Below, in pieces: positions 1-8,972 of a DNA stretch of 64,000 nucleotides. Every line of letters starts with the position of its first letter. Within the stretch, counting starts at the first letter, position 1. The position numbers and the translations under genes are program-made. The stretch is from Streptomyces sp. NBC_00659 (GTDB taxonomy: Bacteria > Actinomycetota > Actinomycetes > Streptomycetales > Streptomycetaceae): assembly GCF_036226925.1 (NCBI RefSeq), contig NZ_CP109031.1, positions 5,704,001 to 5,768,000 on the forward strand. The letters are read 5' to 3'. The notes under the pieces are model-generated. The model was given only the letters and a program-made list of their open reading frames with translations. It did not search any database and was not told where the DNA came from.

Positions 1-78
1 ATCGGCATGGACAATGTCACGCTCCTGGCGGAAACCGCGGATCGAGCGCTGGAGAAACTGGTCGAAGGTATCCGCTAG
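1..78 (+). CDS. C-terminal fragment of an unknown gene
   Basis: Only the last 25 codons are inside the window, in reading frame 1, ending with TAG at 76-78. The visible tail includes ETADRALEKLVEGIR, which looks like the end of an amphipathic helix. No function can be assigned. A small hypothetical gene follows on the same strand after 49 bases, so this may be the upstream member of a short gene set. Confidence 0.5.
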   Translation: MGMDNVTLLAETADRALEKLVEGIR

Positions 79-127
79 GCAGGGGCCCACTCCGGCGCGG
101 CGGGGCAGGAAGAGGGAACCGTGCGAC

Positions 128-610
128 GTGTTCCGGTCCGCGCCGAATATGAGGTCCGTGTGGGCGGAGTTGTCGGCAGAGGTCATGGAGGTCGTCGCTC
201 GGTGCGACGCGGAGCGTCTCGAGGTGGAGCGGTCCCGGGTCGCGCCGGAGCTGCGGGAGAGGATCACGACCCCCGTCTATTCGGTCGCGGATCGGTTCGC
301 GTCCTGGGAGCGTGTGGTGCGCCGGATGGAGCCCGGCTGGTCGTTCGACGACTTCTATTCCATCAGCGCCTACGAGAACGACCTCGACTCCCGTGACTCG
401 CTTGAGCAGTTGATGCTGGGGCTGCCCGCGGAGGCCCGGGAGGGTGCGCCGGCACAGCTGCTGGCGCAGTTGGACGAGCGGTTCGCGGCCGCGAGCGTCC
501 CGGATCCGGAGCGATCTTTGCGCGCCTGGGTGCGTCCGACGAAGGCGAGTCCCGAGGTGGACCTCGCACAGTGGTGGAAGCGCAGGCCACTGAGTGAGCC
601 GTGGGATTGA
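128..610 (+). CDS. hypothetical protein, about 160 aa
   Basis: I do not recognise a family. The GTG at 128 is preceded by AGGAAGAGGG about 10 bases away; ATG at 149 is the alternative. The reading frame is also open back to 14, but that part is Arg-rich and unlike protein. The product is acidic and helix-rich with no signal peptide or membrane segment, has an aromatic central stretch (WERVVRRMEPGWSFDDFY) and ends in a Trp-rich tail (LAQWWKRRPLSEPW). It sits between an unknown gene end and another unknown gene on the same strand, just outside the ribosomal cluster. Small proteins in such sets can be immunity-type partners, but nothing here proves that. Confidence 0.6.
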   Translation: MFRSAPNMRSVWAELSAEVMEVVARCDAERLEVERSRVAPELRERITTPVYSVADRFASWERVVRRMEPGWSFDDFYSISAYENDLDSRDSLEQLMLGLPAEAREGAPAQLLAQLDERFAAASVPDPERSLRAWVRPTKASPEVDLAQWWKRRPLSEPWD

Positions 611-672
611 TTCATTGGCGGGTCGGAGGATTGCTGTGAGCGCCGGCCCAGAGGGAGGAGCGAAGGATCGGT

Positions 673-1140
673 ATGACGTCCGGCCATGACTGGGACTCCG
701 GTGAGGGTCTGATACGTATCGACGACCCTGCCGAGGTGGACGACGCGTTCGAGCGTGGGGCGGATCATCTCGGCACGGCGGTGATCGGGTTGGCCTTCAA
801 CTGTTCGCTGGCGGAGGCGGCGCCGAGGATCGTCCTGGCGACCCGGCTGCCGGACCTTCGTCAGCGGGCGTACGCCTTTACGGCGGCGGCCCATGTGGCC
901 CGATTCCATGGGGAGTTGACGCCGGAGTTGTACGCGGTGCTGCGTGCCGAGGGCTCCGAGGGCACCTCCGGTGACGCCATCGACGACACGCTGTCCTTCG
1001 TGCCGTTCCGGGATCTGCCGCCGTGGCTGAAGCGGCGGAAGGTGCTCAGAATCGTGTGGAGCAGGGTGGAGGTCTGTCGGCTGCGGTCCGGGGATGCCGT
1101 CGGGTGCGCATGGCGGGCCCTGCGTGGGCGCCGGCCCTGA
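673..1140 (+). CDS. hypothetical protein, 155 aa, possibly helical-repeat
   Basis: No family recognised. AAGGA lies five bases before the ATG. The middle part (residues about 28-90) reads as packed helices of the HEAT or armadillo kind (LATRLPDLRQRAYAFTAAAH, then VARFHGELTPELYAVL), and the C-terminus is basic and Trp-containing. There is no signal peptide or transmembrane segment. It is 62 bases downstream of another small unknown gene on the same strand, and the long rpsJ leader region follows. Soluble helical-repeat proteins next to short acidic partners occur in toxin-immunity arrays, but this is only a possibility. Confidence 0.6.
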   Translation: MTSGHDWDSGEGLIRIDDPAEVDDAFERGADHLGTAVIGLAFNCSLAEAAPRIVLATRLPDLRQRAYAFTAAAHVARFHGELTPELYAVLRAEGSEGTSGDAIDDTLSFVPFRDLPPWLKRRKVLRIVWSRVEVCRLRSGDAVGCAWRALRGRRP

Positions 1141-1398
1141 GCGGAAGCCCATGCGCGGGCGGGTGCCCGCACTCGGGTCGTGGCTCTCGGCGGGGGATGG
1201 GCAACGAGCGCGGCCGGGGGAGTCCGGGAGGGACAGCGGGCCCGCTCGGGGAGTGGCGGCAGGCCCCCTCCGGAAGTGAGGCGGCGGGTCCGGCCCGGGA
1301 AGGCACTGCGGCCCCCGGTGGGGCGGTGGTGCGAGGACGCCGGATCGGGGGGCGGGGCTTCGGTGGGACTCGACCCGGGATCTTGGTCGTGCCGGGGT

Positions 1399-1426
1399 TT
1401 GACCTTCGTCACCTTGGGGGTACGAT
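1399..1426 (+). promoter_or_regulatory. candidate vegetative promoter for the S10 operon
   Basis: TTGACC (1399-1404), a 16-base spacer and TACGAT (1421-1426) match the principal-sigma (HrdB) pattern. It is the best promoter-like pair in the region and would give a leader of roughly 380 bases before rpsJ. Other promoters may exist. Confidence 0.55.
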
Positions 1427-1680
1427 CTCCGGCTCGATTGGCCAGCCCCCCGTCCTGTATGGCAGACTAACGGGGTTGCTCGGTCGAGTGCCGATGCTGC
1501 GCGCCTCCCGTCGGGAGGACTGGAAGCGAGTCCCACAGTACTCGTCGCCCAATCTGTCGTGAGGCAGCGCTGGGGCGGACGTACGGGAATCTTCCGGGAA
1601 GTGTCAGCGGGGTGCAGACCAGGCACCCGGTGGGTGTTCTCGCCCCCGGTCCTGCGGTTGCTTTCGGGCGGAGCCGCGTC

Positions 1681-1720
1681 CCTGGTAGGGAAATCCGTGA
1701 CGGATATCCCTGTCGCCAGG
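1681..1720 (+). promoter_or_regulatory. structured leader hairpin before rpsJ
   Basis: Three nested pairings can form one hairpin: CCTGG (1681-1685) with CCAGG (1716-1720), AGGGA (1687-1691) with TCCCT (1707-1711), and ATCCG (1693-1697) with CGGAT (1701-1705) around a TGA loop. It ends 92 bases before the rpsJ start. Ribosomal protein operons often carry an autoregulatory leader bound by one of their products; that role is inferred from position only. Confidence 0.45.
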
Positions 1721-1812
1721 AGCGCGACACACCCGACCGCGTGGGTCGGAGGTAAGGACGCGAACCCCCGGGTTCCGGAGCGTTTCACTAGACAAAGGAC
1801 TACTGAGTAGCC

Positions 1813-2121
1813 ATGGCGGGACAGAAGATCCGCATCCGGCTCAAGGCCTACGACCACGAGGTCATCGATTCCTCGGCGAAGAAGATCGTCGAGACGGTGA
1901 CGCGCACTGGTGCGTCGGTCGCGGGCCCGGTGCCGCTGCCCACTGAGAAGAACGTGTACTGCGTCATCAAGTCGCCGCACAAGTACAAGGACTCTCGCGA
2001 GCACTTCGAGATGCGCACGCACAAGCGCCTCATCGACATCCTCGACCCCACGCCCAAGACCGTTGACTCCCTGATGCGACTCGACCTCCCGGCCGGTGTC
2101 GACATCGAGATCAAGCTCTAG
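1813..2121 (+). CDS. rpsJ: 30S ribosomal protein S10
   Basis: A full-length 102-residue S10, the 30S head protein that also pairs with NusB in transcription antitermination. The N-terminus [17 protein letters not shown] and the segment [19 protein letters not shown] are family signatures. It is the first gene of the S10 operon, followed after 17 bases by rplC. Regulation probably acts through the long structured leader upstream. Confidence 0.98.
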   Translation: MAGQKIRIRLKAYDHEVIDSSAKKIVETVTRTGASVAGPVPLPTEKNVYCVIKSPHKYKDSREHFEMRTHKRLIDILDPTPKTVDSLMRLDLPAGVDIEIKL

Positions 2122-2138
2122 GGATCGGTGATCTGAGA

Positions 2139-2783
2139 ATGGCTAAGCAGATCAAGGGCATCCTCGGCGAGAAGCTCGGCATGACGCAGGTGTGGGACGA
2201 GAACAACCGTGTTGTTCCCGTCACCGTCGTCAAGGCCGGCCCGAACGTCGTGACCCAGGTCCGTACGAACGACGTCGACGGCTACGAGTCCGTCCAGATC
2301 GCGTTCGGCGAGATCGACCCGCGCAAGGTGAACAAGCCCCTCAAGGGCCACTTCGCGAAGGCCGATGTCACTCCCCGCCGCCACCTTGTCGAGATCCGTA
2401 CCGCTGACGCCAGCGAGTACACCCTCGGCCAGGAGATCACCGCTGAGGTGTTCGAGGCCGGCATCAAGGTGGACGTGACCGGCAAGAGCAAGGGCAAGGG
2501 CTTCGCCGGTGTCATGAAGCGTCACAACTTCAAGGGCCTCGGCGCCGGACACGGTGTCCAGCGCAAGCACCGCTCCCCCGGCTCCATCGGTGGCTGTGCC
2601 ACCCCGGGCCGTGTGTTCAAGGGCGTCCGCATGGCGGGCCGCATGGGCAACGAGCGGGTCACCACCCAGAACCTGACCGTTCACGCCGTTGACGCGGAGA
2701 AGGGCCTGCTCCTCATCAAGGGAGCGATCCCCGGTCCGAACGGCGGCCTCGTCCTGGTCCGTACCGCGGCCAAGGGGGCCTGA
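2139..2783 (+). CDS. rplC: 50S ribosomal protein L3
   Basis: 214 residues, the usual bacterial length. L3 binds near the 3' end of 23S rRNA, and its long loop reaches the peptidyl-transferase centre; that loop is visible as [15 protein letters not shown] followed by GRMGNERVT. The N-terminus [14 protein letters not shown] is typical. It is co-directional with rpsJ and ends four bases before the rplD start. Confidence 0.98.
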   Translation: MAKQIKGILGEKLGMTQVWDENNRVVPVTVVKAGPNVVTQVRTNDVDGYESVQIAFGEIDPRKVNKPLKGHFAKADVTPRRHLVEIRTADASEYTLGQEITAEVFEAGIKVDVTGKSKGKGFAGVMKRHNFKGLGAGHGVQRKHRSPGSIGGCATPGRVFKGVRMAGRMGNERVTTQNLTVHAVDAEKGLLLIKGAIPGPNGGLVLVRTAAKGA

Positions 2784-2787
2784 GGAC

Positions 2788-3444
2788 ATGAGCACCATTG
2801 ACATTCTGTCGCCCTCCGGCGACACCGCCGGGACCGTTGAGCTCCCGGCGGAGATCTTCGATGTAGAGAAGATCAGCATCCCGCTGCTTCACCAGGTTGT
2901 CGTCGCGCAGCTGGCCGCGGCCCGTCAGGGCACGCACAAGGTCAAGCGTCGTGGCGAGGTCCGTGGTGGTGGCCGCAAGCCTTACCGCCAGAAGGGCACC
3001 GGCCGCGCCCGTCAGGGTTCGACCCGCGCGCCGCAGTTCGCCGGCGGTGGCGTCGTCCACGGCCCCACGCCGCGTGACTACTCGCAGCGGACCCCGAAGA
3101 AGATGAAGGCCGCGGCCCTGCGCCACGCCCTCACCGACCGGGCCCGCAACGCTCGCATCCACGTCATCACCGGCGTGATCGAGGGCGAGACCCCCTCCAC
3201 CAAGGCCGCGAAGAGCTTCCTCGGCAAGGTCAGCGAGCGCAAGAACGTGCTCCTGGTCATCGAGCGCTCCGACGAGGCCGCGCTGCTCTCCGCGCGCAAC
3301 CTGCCCCAGGTCCACATCCTGGAGCCGGGCCAGCTGAACACGTACGACGTTCTCGTCTCGGACGACGTGGTCTTCACCCAGGCCGCTTTCGAGTCCTTCG
3401 TGTCTGGCCCCCAGGCCGCTGACACCGAAGGGAGCGAAGCCTGA
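2788..3444 (+). CDS. rplD: 50S ribosomal protein L4
   Basis: 218 residues from the ATG at 2788; the frame is open further upstream but that part is a shadow of rplC. The central loop with [20 protein letters not shown] is the L4 extension that lines the exit tunnel. The C-terminal part carries the Rossmann-like domain ending [14 protein letters not shown]. Its TGA overlaps the rplW ATG, so the two are translationally coupled. In some bacteria L4 represses the S10 operon by binding its leader; whether that happens here is unknown. Confidence 0.98.
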   Translation: MSTIDILSPSGDTAGTVELPAEIFDVEKISIPLLHQVVVAQLAAARQGTHKVKRRGEVRGGGRKPYRQKGTGRARQGSTRAPQFAGGGVVHGPTPRDYSQRTPKKMKAAALRHALTDRARNARIHVITGVIEGETPSTKAAKSFLGKVSERKNVLLVIERSDEAALLSARNLPQVHILEPGQLNTYDVLVSDDVVFTQAAFESFVSGPQAADTEGSEA

Positions 3445-3860
3445 TGGCTACGCGTCACCCGAGCATCGCCTCGAAGGCCGCCAAGGCCAAGAAGGTCGCG
3501 CGCATCGCCAAGGCGAAGCGCCACGAGGCCGAAGGCAAGAACACCGTCGAGACCCCGCTGAGCAAGAGCTTCACGGATCCCCGTGACGTCCTCCTCAAGC
3601 CGGTCGTCTCGGAGAAGAGCTACGCGCTCCTCGACGAGGGCAAGTACACCTTCGTCGTGGACCCGCGGGCCAACAAGACCCAGATCAAGCAGGCCGTCCA
3701 GGCGGTCTTCTCGGTCAAGGTCACCGGGGTCAACACGATCAACCGTCAGGGCAAGCGCAAGCGCACCAAGACGGGCTTCGGCAAGCGTGCCGACAGCAAG
3801 CGCGCGATCGTGACCCTCGCTGAGGGCGACCGTATCGACATCTTCGGCCAGGCCTCCTAA
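3444..3860 (+). CDS. rplW: 50S ribosomal protein L23
   Basis: 138 residues, longer than the roughly 100-residue E. coli L23 because of a basic Ala/Lys-rich N-terminal extension of about 45 residues ([20 protein letters not shown]). The conserved core begins at [20 protein letters not shown] and contains the family signature [19 protein letters not shown]23 sits at the tunnel exit and docks trigger factor and SRP. It overlaps rplD by one base. Confidence 0.97.
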   Translation: MATRHPSIASKAAKAKKVARIAKAKRHEAEGKNTVETPLSKSFTDPRDVLLKPVVSEKSYALLDEGKYTFVVDPRANKTQIKQAVQAVFSVKVTGVNTINRQGKRKRTKTGFGKRADSKRAIVTLAEGDRIDIFGQAS

Positions 3861-3899
3861 CGGAGTGCCCTGGTCCGAATATCGGACGAGGACTGAGAA

Positions 3900-4736
3900 A
3901 TGGGAATCCGCAAGTACAAGCCGACTACGCCGGGCCGTCGTGGCTCCAGCGTCGCCGACTTCGTCGAGGTCACGCGGTCCACGCCGGAGAAGTCGCTGGT
4001 TCGCCCCCTGCACAGCAAGGGCGGCCGTAACAATTCCGGTCGTGTGACCGTTCGCCACCAGGGTGGCGGACACAAGCGCGCCTACCGAGTGATCGACTTC
4101 CGTCGTCACGACAAGGACGGCGTGCCGGCGAAGGTCGCGCACATCGAGTACGACCCCAACCGCACCGCGCGCATCGCGCTGCTGCACTACGCGGACGGCG
4201 AGAAGCGCTACATCCTCGCCCCCCGCAACCTGTCGCAGGGTGACCGCGTCGAGAACGGTCCCGGGGCCGACATCAAGCCGGGTAACAACCTGGCGCTCCG
4301 CAACATCCCGGTCGGTACCACGATCCACGCGATCGAGATCCGTCCCGGTGGCGGCGCCAAGTTCGCCCGCTCCGCCGGTGCCTCGGTGCAGCTGCTCGCG
4401 AAGGAGGGCACCATGGCCCACCTCCGCATGCCCTCCGGTGAGATCCGTCTGGTCGACCAGCGCTGCCGCGCCACGGTCGGCGAGGTCGGCAACGCCGAGC
4501 AGAGCAACATCAACTGGGGTAAGGCCGGCCGTAAGCGCTGGCTGGGCGTTCGCCCGTCCGTCCGCGGTGTGGCGATGAACCCGGTCGACCACCCGCACGG
4601 TGGTGGTGAGGGCAAGACCTCCGGTGGTCGCCACCCGGTCTCCCCGTGGGGTCAGAAGGAGGGTCGTACTCGTTCGCCGAAGAAGGCATCGAACAAGTAC
4701 ATCGTCCGCCGCCGCAAGACGAACAAGAAGCGCTAG
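3900..4736 (+). CDS. rplB: 50S ribosomal protein L2
   Basis: 278 residues, normal length. The C-terminal signature [20 protein letters not shown] contains the conserved His implicated in peptidyl-transferase function. The basic N-terminus ([17 protein letters not shown]) and C-terminus (RRRKTNKKR) bind 23S rRNA. It is separated from rplW by 39 bases and from rpsS by 12. Confidence 0.98.
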   Translation: MGIRKYKPTTPGRRGSSVADFVEVTRSTPEKSLVRPLHSKGGRNNSGRVTVRHQGGGHKRAYRVIDFRRHDKDGVPAKVAHIEYDPNRTARIALLHYADGEKRYILAPRNLSQGDRVENGPGADIKPGNNLALRNIPVGTTIHAIEIRPGGGAKFARSAGASVQLLAKEGTMAHLRMPSGEIRLVDQRCRATVGEVGNAEQSNINWGKAGRKRWLGVRPSVRGVAMNPVDHPHGGGEGKTSGGRHPVSPWGQKEGRTRSPKKASNKYIVRRRKTNKKR

Positions 4737-4748
4737 GAGCGGGTTTAG

Positions 4749-5030
4749 ATGCCGCGTAGTCTCAAGAAGGGACCCTTCGTCGACGGACACCTCGTAAAGA
4801 AGGTGGACGTACAGAACGAAGCCGGTACCAAGAACGTCATCAAGACCTGGTCCCGTCGCTCGATGATCATCCCGGCCATGCTCGGCCACACGATCGCGGT
4901 GCACAACGGCAAGACCCACATCCCGGTGTTTGTCACCGAGTCGATGGTCGGCCACAAGCTCGGCGAGTTCTCGCCGACGCGCACCTTCCGGGGTCACGTC
5001 AAGGACGACCGGAAGTCGAAGCGCCGCTAA
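4749..5030 (+). CDS. rpsS: 30S ribosomal protein S19
   Basis: 93 residues. The family signature [15 protein letters not shown] at the N-terminus and [16 protein letters not shown] near the C-terminus identify S19, which pairs with S13 in the 30S head near the A site. The gene lies between rplB and rplV in the standard S10-operon position. Confidence 0.98.
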   Translation: MPRSLKKGPFVDGHLVKKVDVQNEAGTKNVIKTWSRRSMIIPAMLGHTIAVHNGKTHIPVFVTESMVGHKLGEFSPTRTFRGHVKDDRKSKRR

Positions 5031-5072
5031 CGCGGGGTGGAATCGACCATGACAGACACTGGAAGGACAACC

Positions 5073-5420
5073 ATGGAAGCCAGGGCCCAGGCGCGGTACA
5101 TCCGCGTTACGCCCATGAAGGCCCGCCGAGTGGTGGACCTTATCCGTGGCATGGATGCCACGGAGGCTCAGGCGGTCCTGCGTTTCGCCCCGCAGGCCGC
5201 GAGCGTGCCCGTCGGCAAGGTGCTTGACAGCGCCATCGCCAACGCCGCACACAACTACGACCACACCGACGCCGGCAGCCTCGTCATCTCCGAGGCCTAC
5301 GTCGACGAGGGTCCGACCCTGAAGCGGTTCCGTCCGCGTGCCCAGGGCCGTGCCTACCGGATCCGCAAGCGGACCAGCCACATCACCGTGGTCGTCAGCA
5401 GCAAGGAAGGAACCCGGTAA
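5073..5420 (+). CDS. rplV: 50S ribosomal protein L22
   Basis: 115 residues when read from the ATG at 5073, which has GGAAGGA five bases upstream. In-frame starts at 5037 (GTG) and 5049 (ATG) would add 12 or 8 residues unlike L22. The beta-hairpin that lines the exit tunnel is visible as [20 protein letters not shown], and the N-terminus [20 protein letters not shown] is the family signature. Its stop overlaps the rpsC start by one base (TAATG). Confidence 0.97.
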   Translation: MEARAQARYIRVTPMKARRVVDLIRGMDATEAQAVLRFAPQAASVPVGKVLDSAIANAAHNYDHTDAGSLVISEAYVDEGPTLKRFRPRAQGRAYRIRKRTSHITVVVSSKEGTR

Positions 5421-6268
5421 TGGGCCAGAAGGTTAACCCGCATGGGTTCCGGCTCGGCATCACCACGGACTTCAAGTCCCGCTGGTACGCCGACAAGCTG
5501 TACAAGGACTACGTCAAGGAAGACGTCGCCATCCGTCGGATGATGACGTCCGGCATGGAGCGCGCCGGCATCTCGAAGGTTGAGATCGAGCGCACCCGTG
5601 ACCGCGTGCGGGTGGACATCCACACCGCGCGTCCCGGCATCGTCATCGGCCGCCGTGGCGCCGAGGCCGACCGCATCCGCGGCGACCTCGAGAAGCTCAC
5701 GGGCAAGCAGGTCCAGCTGAACATTCTCGAGGTCAAGAGCCCCGAGACCGATGCTCAGCTCGTCGCCCAGGCCGTTGCCGAGCAGCTCTCCTCCCGCGTC
5801 TCCTTCCGTCGCGCCATGCGTAAGAGCATGCAGGGCACGATGAAGGCCGGCGCCAAGGGCATCAAGATCCAGTGCGGTGGCCGTCTCGGCGGCGCCGAGA
5901 TGTCCCGCTCGGAGTTCTACCGCGAGGGCCGTGTGCCCCTGCACACGCTCCGCGCGAACGTCGACTACGGCTTCTTCGAGGCCAAGACGACCTTCGGCCG
6001 TATCGGTGTGAAGGTCTGGATCTACAAGGGCGACGTCAAGAACATCGCCGAGGTCCGCGCCGAGAACGCCGCTGCCCGTGCGGGTAACCGCCCGGCCCGT
6101 GGTGGCGGCGCGAGCGACCGCCCGGCCCGTGGTGGTGGCCGTGGTGGCGAGCGTGGCGGCCGCGGCCGCAAGCCGCAGCAGCAGTCCGCGCCGGCTGCCG
6201 AGGCCCCCAAGGCCGAGGCTCCCGCCGCCGCTGCCGCTCCGGCTGAGAGCACCGGAACGGAGGCCTGA
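5420..6268 (+). CDS. rpsC: 30S ribosomal protein S3 with extended C-terminus
   Basis: 282 residues; the KH and C-terminal S3 domains cover residues 1 to about 215, with the KH loop [16 protein letters not shown] at the mRNA entry side. Roughly the last 65 residues form a low-complexity Arg/Gly tail (RPARGGG repeated) followed by an Ala/Pro/Glu stretch, a common actinobacterial addition absent from E. coli S3. It overlaps rplV by one base and is followed after five bases by rplP. Confidence 0.98.
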   Translation: MGQKVNPHGFRLGITTDFKSRWYADKLYKDYVKEDVAIRRMMTSGMERAGISKVEIERTRDRVRVDIHTARPGIVIGRRGAEADRIRGDLEKLTGKQVQLNILEVKSPETDAQLVAQAVAEQLSSRVSFRRAMRKSMQGTMKAGAKGIKIQCGGRLGGAEMSRSEFYREGRVPLHTLRANVDYGFFEAKTTFGRIGVKVWIYKGDVKNIAEVRAENAAARAGNRPARGGGASDRPARGGGRGGERGGRGRKPQQQSAPAAEAPKAEAPAAAAAPAESTGTEA

Positions 6269-6273
6269 CCGAC

Positions 6274-6693
6274 ATGCTGATCCCCCGTAGGGTCAAGCAC
6301 CGCAAGCAGCACCACCCGAAGCGCCGTGGTCAGGCCAAGGGCGGTACGCAGGTTTCGTTCGGCGAGTACGGCATTCAGGCCCTCACGCCGGCGTACGTGA
6401 CGAACCGCCAGATCGAGGCCGCTCGTATCGCGATGACCCGCCACATCAAGCGTGGCGGCAAGGTCTGGATCAACATCTACCCGGACCGCCCGCTCACGAA
6501 GAAGCCTGCCGAGACCCGCATGGGTTCCGGTAAGGGTTCCCCCGAGTGGTGGATCGCGAACGTGCACCCGGGCCGGGTCATGTTCGAACTGTCCTACCCC
6601 AACGAGAAGATCGCCCGTGAGGCCCTCACTCGCGCAGCCCACAAGCTGCCGATGAAGTGCCGGATCGTCAAGCGCGAGGCAGGTGAAGCGTGA
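6274..6693 (+). CDS. rplP: 50S ribosomal protein L16
   Basis: 139 residues. The N-terminus [20 protein letters not shown] and the segment [16 protein letters not shown] are L16 signatures. L16 binds 5S/23S rRNA near the A-site tRNA elbow. Its TGA overlaps the ATG of rpmC, so the genes are translationally coupled. Confidence 0.98.
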   Translation: MLIPRRVKHRKQHHPKRRGQAKGGTQVSFGEYGIQALTPAYVTNRQIEAARIAMTRHIKRGGKVWINIYPDRPLTKKPAETRMGSGKGSPEWWIANVHPGRVMFELSYPNEKIAREALTRAAHKLPMKCRIVKREAGEA

Positions 6694-6917
6694 TGTCGGC
6701 CGGTACCAAGGCGTCCGAGCTGCGCGAACTGGGTGACGAGGAGCTTCTCGCGAAGCTCCGCGAAGCCAAGGAAGAGCTGTTCAACCTCCGTTTCCAGGCG
6801 GCGACCGGTCAGCTCGAGAACCACGGTCGGCTCAAGGCCGTCCGTAAGGACATCGCGCGGATCTACACCCTGATGCGTGAGCGCGAGCTGGGCATCGAGA
6901 CGGTGGAGAGCGCCTGA
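6693..6917 (+). CDS. rpmC: 50S ribosomal protein L29
   Basis: 74 residues from the ATG at 6693; an in-frame GTG three bases earlier would add one residue. The two-helix protein has the motif [20 protein letters not shown] and lies at the tunnel exit beside L23. It overlaps rplP (ATGA type) and rpsQ by one base at its end. Confidence 0.97.
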   Translation: MSAGTKASELRELGDEELLAKLREAKEELFNLRFQAATGQLENHGRLKAVRKDIARIYTLMRERELGIETVESA

Positions 6918-7201
6918 TGAGCGAGAGCAACGTGACTGAGCAGAAGACCGAGCGTGGCTTCCGCAAGACCCGTGAGGGTCTGGTCGTCAGCGACAAGATG
7001 GACAAGACCGTCGTCGTCGCTGTCGAGGACCGCGTGAAGCACGCGCTGTACGGCAAGGTCATCCGCCGTACCAGCAAGCTCAAGGCCCACGACGAGCAGA
7101 ACGCCGCCGGCGTCGGCGACCGCGTCCTCCTGATGGAGACCCGGCCGCTGTCCTCGACGAAGCGCTGGCGCATCGTCGAGATCCTCGAGAAGGCCAAGTA
7201 A
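6917..7201 (+). CDS. rpsQ: 30S ribosomal protein S17
   Basis: 94 residues. The OB-fold signature [22 protein letters not shown] minus its ends is visible from residue about 18, and [17 protein letters not shown] is also conserved. S17 is a primary 16S-binding protein. It is the last gene of the S10 block; unlike its neighbours it is followed by a 118-base gap with strong secondary structure before rplN. Confidence 0.97.
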   Translation: MSESNVTEQKTERGFRKTREGLVVSDKMDKTVVVAVEDRVKHALYGKVIRRTSKLKAHDEQNAAGVGDRVLLMETRPLSSTKRWRIVEILEKAK

Positions 7202-7204
7202 GTA

Positions 7205-7297
7205 CCTCAGGCCCTGGAAAAAATTTCTAGGGGCCCCTGAGGTTGGTTCCGCCAGGCTCGGGGCGGGGTCGTGCTGAACGACCCCGCCCCGGGAACC
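7205..7297 (+). promoter_or_regulatory. tandem hairpins between rpsQ and rplN
   Basis: First hairpin: CCTCAGG (7205-7211) pairs with CCTGAGG (7236-7242) and encloses an A/T-rich loop. Second: a perfect 12-bp stem, GGGGCGGGGTCG (7260-7271) with CGACCCCGCCCC (7279-7290), 7-base loop, flanked by an outer GGTTCC/GGAACC pairing (7245-7250 with 7292-7297). There is no T-run after the second stem. The structure divides the S10 and spc gene sets and could be a partial terminator, an RNA processing signal or a protein-binding leader for the spc part. Confidence 0.6.
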
Positions 7298-7319
7298 GGC
7301 AGACAAACAGGAGATAGAC

Positions 7320-7688
7320 GTGATCCAGCAGGAGTCGCGACTGCGTGTCGCCGACAACACTGGTGCGAAGGAAATCCTTTGCATCCGTGTGCTCGGTGGC
7401 TCCGGTCGCCGCTACGCGGGCATCGGTGACGTGATCGTCGCCACCGTCAAGGACGCGATCCCCGGCGGCAACGTGAAGAAGGGTGACGTCGTCAAGGCTG
7501 TCATCGTTCGCACCGTCAAGGAGCGCCGCCGTCCGGACGGCTCGTACATCCGCTTCGACGAGAACGCCGCCGTCATTCTGAAGAACGACGGCGACCCTCG
7601 TGGCACCCGTATCTTCGGCCCCGTCGGCCGTGAGCTGCGCGAGAAGAAGTTCATGAAGATCATCTCGCTCGCGCCGGAGGTGCTGTAA
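7320..7688 (+). CDS. rplN: 50S ribosomal protein L14
   Basis: 122 residues from a GTG start at 7320, with CAGGAGATA about six bases upstream. [18 protein letters not shown] at the N-terminus and [13 protein letters not shown] are L14 signatures. L14 sits at the subunit interface beside L19. First gene of the spc-type block; rplX follows after two bases. Confidence 0.98.
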   Translation: MIQQESRLRVADNTGAKEILCIRVLGGSGRRYAGIGDVIVATVKDAIPGGNVKKGDVVKAVIVRTVKERRRPDGSYIRFDENAAVILKNDGDPRGTRIFGPVGRELREKKFMKIISLAPEVL

Positions 7689-7690
7689 GC

Positions 7691-8014
7691 ATGAAGATCA
7701 AGAAGGGCGACCTGGTTCAGGTCATCACCGGTAAGGACAAGGGCAAGCAGGGCAAGGTCATTGCCGCTTACCCGCGCGACGAGCGCGTCCTGGTCGAGGG
7801 TGTCAACCGGGTCAAGAAGCACACGAAGGCCGGCCCGACCGCCAAGGGCTCGCAGGCCGGTGGCATCGTCACGACCGAGGCGCCCGTCCACGTCTCCAAC
7901 GTCCAGCTGGTCGTTGAGAAGGACGGCAACAAGGTTGTCACGCGCGTCGGTTACCGCTTCGACGACGAGGGCAACAAGATCCGCGTTGCCAAGCGGACGG
8001 GTGAGGACATCTGA
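7691..8014 (+). CDS. rplX: 50S ribosomal protein L24
   Basis: 107 residues with an N-terminal KOW motif ([20 protein letters not shown]), which nucleates 50S assembly by binding 23S rRNA near the tunnel exit. The core segment [15 protein letters not shown] is typical. Its TGA overlaps the rplE ATG by one base. Confidence 0.98.
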   Translation: MKIKKGDLVQVITGKDKGKQGKVIAAYPRDERVLVEGVNRVKKHTKAGPTAKGSQAGGIVTTEAPVHVSNVQLVVEKDGNKVVTRVGYRFDDEGNKIRVAKRTGEDI

Positions 8015-8571
8015 TGGCGACCACCACCATTCCGCGTCTCAAGACGAAGTACCGCGAGGAGATCGCGGCGAAGCTGCAGGAAGAGTTCTCCTACGAGAAC
8101 GTCATGCAGACGCCGGGCCTCGTCAAGATCGTGGTCAACATGGGTGTCGGCGACGCCGCCCGTGACTCGAAGCTCATGGACGGTGCCGTCCGTGACCTGA
8201 CCACGATCACCGGTCAGAAGCCGGCCGTCACCAAGGCCCGCAAGTCCATCGCGCAGTTCAAGCTGCGTGAGGGTCAGCCGATCGGTGCCCACGTCACGCT
8301 CCGTGGCGACCGCATGTGGGAGTTCCTGGACCGCACCCTGTCGCTCGCGCTCCCGCGCATCCGCGACTTCCGTGGTCTGTCCCCCAAGCAGTTCGACGGC
8401 CGTGGCAACTACACCTTCGGTCTCACGGAGCAGGTCATGTTCCACGAGATCGACCAGGACAAGATCGACCGTACCCGGGGCATGGACATCACCGTGGTGA
8501 CCACGGCGACCAACGACGCTGAGGGCCGTGCCCTTCTCCGTCACCTCGGCTTCCCCTTCAAGGAGGCGTAA
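8014..8571 (+). CDS. rplE: 50S ribosomal protein L5
   Basis: 185 residues. The conserved segment [18 protein letters not shown] binds 5S r[22 protein letters not shown] and [18 protein letters not shown] are further signatures. It lies directly between rplX and rpsN, as usual. Confidence 0.98.
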   Translation: MATTTIPRLKTKYREEIAAKLQEEFSYENVMQTPGLVKIVVNMGVGDAARDSKLMDGAVRDLTTITGQKPAVTKARKSIAQFKLREGQPIGAHVTLRGDRMWEFLDRTLSLALPRIRDFRGLSPKQFDGRGNYTFGLTEQVMFHEIDQDKIDRTRGMDITVVTTATNDAEGRALLRHLGFPFKEA

Positions 8572-8576
8572 GCGAG

Positions 8577-8762
8577 ATGGCGAAGAAGGCTCTGATTGCC
8601 AAGGCTGCTCGTAAGCCCAAGTTCGGTGTGCGTGGCTACACGCGCTGCCAGCGCTGCGGTCGTCCGCACTCCGTGTACCGCAAGTTCGGCCTGTGCCGCA
8701 TCTGCCTTCGTGAGATGGCTCACCGTGGCGAGCTGCCGGGCGTGACCAAGAGTTCCTGGTAG
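8577..8762 (+). CDS. rpsN: 30S ribosomal protein S14, zinc-binding type
   Basis: 61 residues, the short zinc-binding (C+) S14 form. Two Cys pairs are visible in [18 protein letters not shown] and [13 protein letters not shown], forming a CxxC...CxxC zinc site. Streptomyces genomes often also encode a zinc-free paralogue elsewhere that is induced under zinc starvation; this copy is the constitutive spc-operon one. A 210-base structured gap follows. Confidence 0.97.
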   Translation: MAKKALIAKAARKPKFGVRGYTRCQRCGRPHSVYRKFGLCRICLREMAHRGELPGVTKSSW

Positions 8763-8864
8763 TCCCTGTAATTCAGGGATCCAGGACTCTCGGTAAGTAA
8801 AGGGTTCTGTCAGGTGCCCACCTCTCCATGGCTTAGGCTAGGAGGGTTGGGCGCCTGACGCCCA
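8763..8864 (+). promoter_or_regulatory. hairpins with competing pairings before rpsH
   Basis: TCCCTG (8763-8768) pairs with CAGGGA (8774-8779). Further on, TGGGCG (8848-8853) can pair with CGCCCA (8859-8864) to form a small hairpin. It can also be part of a longer 10-bp helix in which CAGGTGCCCA (8811-8820) pairs with TGGGCGCCTG (8848-8857), with one G-U pair. These alternatives exclude each other, as in an attenuator or autoregulatory leader. TAGGCT at 8834-8839 could be a promoter -10 but has no good -35. Function is inferred. Confidence 0.4.
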
Positions 8865-8972
8865 GACGACTTACTACGCCGTAGGTCCCCGCACCGCACC
8901 CGTCCCGCCACTGAGTGGGGAGAGGGATGGCGCATACAGGAAACCCCGGCGAGAGAGGCCGAAGGCCAATTC

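Larger units (their letters stand above)
1141..1812. other. 672-base gene-free region upstream of the S10 operon
   Basis: Open frames here are GC-rich shadows without plausible starts. The first 250 bases show nothing I can assign. The second half holds a candidate promoter at 1399-1426, a short perfect hairpin CCTCCC-GTC-GGGAGG at 1504-1518, a long imperfect hairpin at 1681-1720 and a 6-bp hairpin CCGACC/GGTCGG at 1733-1749, giving a structured leader of nearly 400 bases before rpsJ. Confidence 0.6.

Noticed and set aside
370..2022. 550-codon minus-strand open frame across the start of the window
   Set aside because: It is a shadow: Arg/Pro/Ser-rich composition, spans the rpsJ leader and coding strand of rpsJ, and has no plausible start. 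High-GC DNA produces many such frames.
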